Shown here one piece after another: positions 31,143 to 32,455 of a DNA stretch of 32,455 nucleotides. The notes below the pieces were generated by a model. The model did no database searches. It had not been told where the DNA came from and saw nothing but the letters and a program-made list of their open reading frames with translations. The translations under genes were made by a program, and so were the position numbers. Where the stretch lies: NCBI GenBank assembly GCA_016285085.1, contig JAEEQA010000021.1, positions 1-32,455 of the forward strand, written 5' to 3'. Within the stretch, counting starts at the first letter, position 1. The number at the start of each line of letters is the position of its first letter. Source of the DNA: Bacteroidales bacterium. Lineage in GTDB: Bacteria; Bacteroidota; Bacteroidia; Bacteroidales; WCHB1-69.

Positions 31143-31466
31143 ATGAGACTAAACAAAGACAATTGCAGCATTATCCCATCTCGTTTTGATAATACAGCAG
31201 AACTATTAATTACAGCATCGCACGCGGCCTTTGCTAATGCTAAAGTGATTGAGGTGCCTAAAGTATGGCGAGAATACGGAACACAATATAAAGTAACAAA
31301 GGTGACAATTGACGCGGGTCTTCCCCGTGTATGTTGGAATGCGTCTACAGATTGGTCTTGTGAAAAGTTCAAAGATATGTCTTTTAAAGTACCCCGTAGT
31401 TGCGTAGTTAGTATCGTACAAAGTTCTAGTACTTCCTCTCCAAGAAAAATAGAATACTATGATTAA
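31143..31466 (+). CDS. Small hypothetical protein, AT-rich
   Basis: 107 residues beginning MRLNKDNCSIIPSRFDNTAE. No signal peptide or transmembrane segment is seen. It contains several cysteines (NCS, VCW, WSC, SCV) and strand-like stretches (ELLITASHAAF, YKVTKVTIDAG, MSFKVPRSCVVSIVQ). The YKVTKVTI section faintly resembles one turn of BspA-type leucine-rich repeats, but there is only one, so that family is not claimed. Base composition is AT-rich compared with the preceding operon. The next gene starts 20 bases downstream, suggesting the two are transcribed together. Function unknown. Confidence 0.65.
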   Translation: MRLNKDNCSIIPSRFDNTAELLITASHAAFANAKVIEVPKVWREYGTQYKVTKVTIDAGLPRVCWNASTDWSCEKFKDMSFKVPRSCVVSIVQSSSTSSPRKIEYYD

Positions 31467-31486
31467 TCATTAAAAACGAACATAAT

Positions 31487-32161
31487 ATGAAAAAAAATCT
31501 TTACAACGACTCTCAAAAAGCCTTGAAAGCCTACAACAAGATGGAATCCTACCGCATACAGGAAGACATCTTGCAACGGCTGGTAAAGGAATACCCCGAC
31601 CACAAAAACAAGGCAGCTGTCGAGGTGAAAGTGAAACTGCTCAACCTGCTATATTCCACTTACATCCTTGCCACTAACCGAATGACCGATCACATTTATG
31701 AGATGAAGAAGATTGACAGCCGTTTGAAAAGCGGTGACCTGTCTTTAGTAAAAGAGATTGCCACACTGACAATTGATGGAAAAAGTTACGACTTCTACTC
31801 CTTTGCTACTAAGTATTGCGCCTACCACAATCCCGAGGCATTCCCCATTTACGACAACATCGTGGCCAATGTACTGACCCAACTGTTTGTGGACGACAAT
31901 CTGCCTCCCTACACCTATACCACCAAGAAAAATGTGGCCAATGGATATAGCAAATCAGCTTTTCAGGAGAATTTGCGCGATTATGACTTCTACGTTCAAG
32001 TGTACAATACCTTTATGAAAGAGTATGGATTATGGGGAAAACTCACCTATCGCGAAGTGGATGCCTATCTATGGGGTGCTTACAAAGTGGCTGGTCCCGA
32101 TTTTGAGATAGAGAAACTTGCTCCGATTGATAAGAGCAAAATCATGCAAGTTGAGATTTAA
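31487..32161 (+). CDS. Hypothetical protein with a helical, HhH-glycosylase-like pattern
   Basis: 224 residues, without signal peptide or transmembrane helix. The central part YSFATKYCAYHNPEAFPIYDNIVANVL and the C-terminal LTYREVDAYLWGAYK are conserved-looking blocks. I associate them with a family of Bacteroidota and Firmicutes accessory proteins of unknown function found in variable regions. The all-helical layout with YCAYHNP and IYD is reminiscent of helix-hairpin-helix DNA glycosylase folds, but no catalytic Lys/Asp pair can be assigned, so this is speculation. The gene follows a small orphan by 20 bases and converges on an AAA ATPase gene. Confidence 0.8.
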   Translation: MKKNLYNDSQKALKAYNKMESYRIQEDILQRLVKEYPDHKNKAAVEVKVKLLNLLYSTYILATNRMTDHIYEMKKIDSRLKSGDLSLVKEIATLTIDGKSYDFYSFATKYCAYHNPEAFPIYDNIVANVLTQLFVDDNLPPYTYTTKKNVANGYSKSAFQENLRDYDFYVQVYNTFMKEYGLWGKLTYREVDAYLWGAYKVAGPDFEIEKLAPIDKSKIMQVEI

Positions 32162-32167
32162 CCCCGT

Positions 32168-32195
32168 TCATGGCAGCGTCAATACCCTGCCATGA
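32168..32195. terminator. Inverted repeat between convergent genes
   Basis: TCATGGCAG (32168-32176) and CTGCCATGA (32187-32195) are perfect 9-base arms with a 10-base loop. It begins 7 bases after one stop codon and ends 26 bases before the stop of the opposing gene, so a bidirectional terminator is plausible, though T-tracts are absent. Confidence 0.45.
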
Positions 32196-32221
32196 GCACA
32201 ACCCAAACGTTCTTTGAAAGA

Positions 32222-32455
32222 TTAAACAGAAAGAAGAGAGGAGTAATGCAATACCTCGATGGGTGCGTCACGGCGCTCTTGATAACCATTGTATATTACC
32301 GCGCGGCGTGTGAGACGTGAGGAGAGTTGATCGGGCAGATGTCGGAAACCCGTCTCGAACGAAGAGCTGTAAGTCGATGCGGACTTTATCTCGTATGCCT
32401 CAATGCCTGTCCCGTCGGGAACCAGAAGGTCTATCTCATTGCCGTTGGAGTCACG
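32222..32455 (-). CDS. C-terminal end of an AAA ATPase with DUF4143 domain (5' partial)
   Basis: The minus strand is open from the window edge to TAA at 32222-32224, giving 77 residues. The visible sequence starts RDSNGNEIDLLVPDGTGIEAYEIKS and ends RRDAPIEVLHYSSLLSV. The pattern D-x-x-GNEIDLL, then YEIKSAST, with LSSRLTRRAVIYNG as the next strand, matches the end of DUF4143 (PF13635). That domain follows a P-loop AAA_14 module and has a PD-(D/E)xK-like Glu-x-Lys core. Such ATPases are common accessory genes in Bacteroidota. The ATPase module lies beyond the window and cannot be checked. There is no sign of a frameshift in the visible part. Confidence 0.85.
   Translation of the reverse strand, partial: RDSNGNEIDLLVPDGTGIEAYEIKSASTYSSSFETGFRHLPDQLSSRLTRRAVIYNGYQERRDAPIEVLHYSSLLSV

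Overview
The window looks like a chromosomal segment of a Bacteroidota bacterium, most likely of the Bacteroidales. The main signs are promoters of the form TAnnTTTG with no sigma70-type -10/-35 pair, signal peptides that end before Gln (…AQ), a secreted protein ending in a type IX secretion (T9SS) CHU_C-type sorting domain, a TonB-dependent receptor with a carboxypeptidase-regulatory-like N-terminal extension, a FISUMP-domain lipoprotein-like surface protein, and weak A-rich ribosome binding sites. No tRNA, rRNA, CRISPR array or intact transposase was seen. Base composition is moderately GC-rich in the housekeeping genes and clearly AT-richer in several small accessory islands.

Layout. 1-2.6 kb: the end of a large T9SS-exported PKD/Ig-like protein and a small outer-membrane barrel protein. 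2.67-10.1 kb: arginine deiminase (minus) diverging from a TonB-dependent receptor, a membrane-anchored lytic transglycosylase and uvrA (plus). 10.1-11.8 kb: AT-rich simple repeats in inverted orientation that bracket uridine kinase and an MntA/HepT toxin-antitoxin pair. 11.8-14.8 kb: repeat-rich accessory region with a long hairpin-forming leader, a FISUMP surface protein whose coding sequence contains two REP-like palindromes, a small orphan, and a 550-base intergenic region packed with palindromes. 14.8-22.2 kb: recA, a TPR lipoprotein, two small overlapping RelE-like genes, and sbcD-sbcC, all on the plus strand. 22.2-27.6 kb: a complete tripartite RND efflux operon on the minus strand (adaptor, pump, TolC-type channel). 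27.8-29.3 kb: a small helical protein, a small membrane protein, a strongly structured RNA ending in a U-tract, and an HTH protein just after it. 29.4-31.1 kb: a three-gene unit (inner-membrane-anchored OmpA-like protein, TerB-like protein, Lys/Arg-rich protein with an internal duplication) closed by a clear terminator. 31.1-32.5 kb: two orphan accessory genes and the 3' end of an AAA ATPase with a DUF4143 tail.

How the genes fit together. Three DNA-maintenance loci lie within about 15 kb (UvrA; RecA; SbcCD) and two small toxin-like loci lie among them. The RND operon should export a hydrophobic or toxic substrate across both membranes. The least explained parts, and the best candidates for undescribed biology, are the overlapping RelE-like pair at 16815-17502, the structured RNA plus HTH gene at 28754-29296, the OmpA-like/TerB-like/basic-repeat unit at 29384-31052, and the palindromic elements that are read through as protein inside the FISUMP gene.
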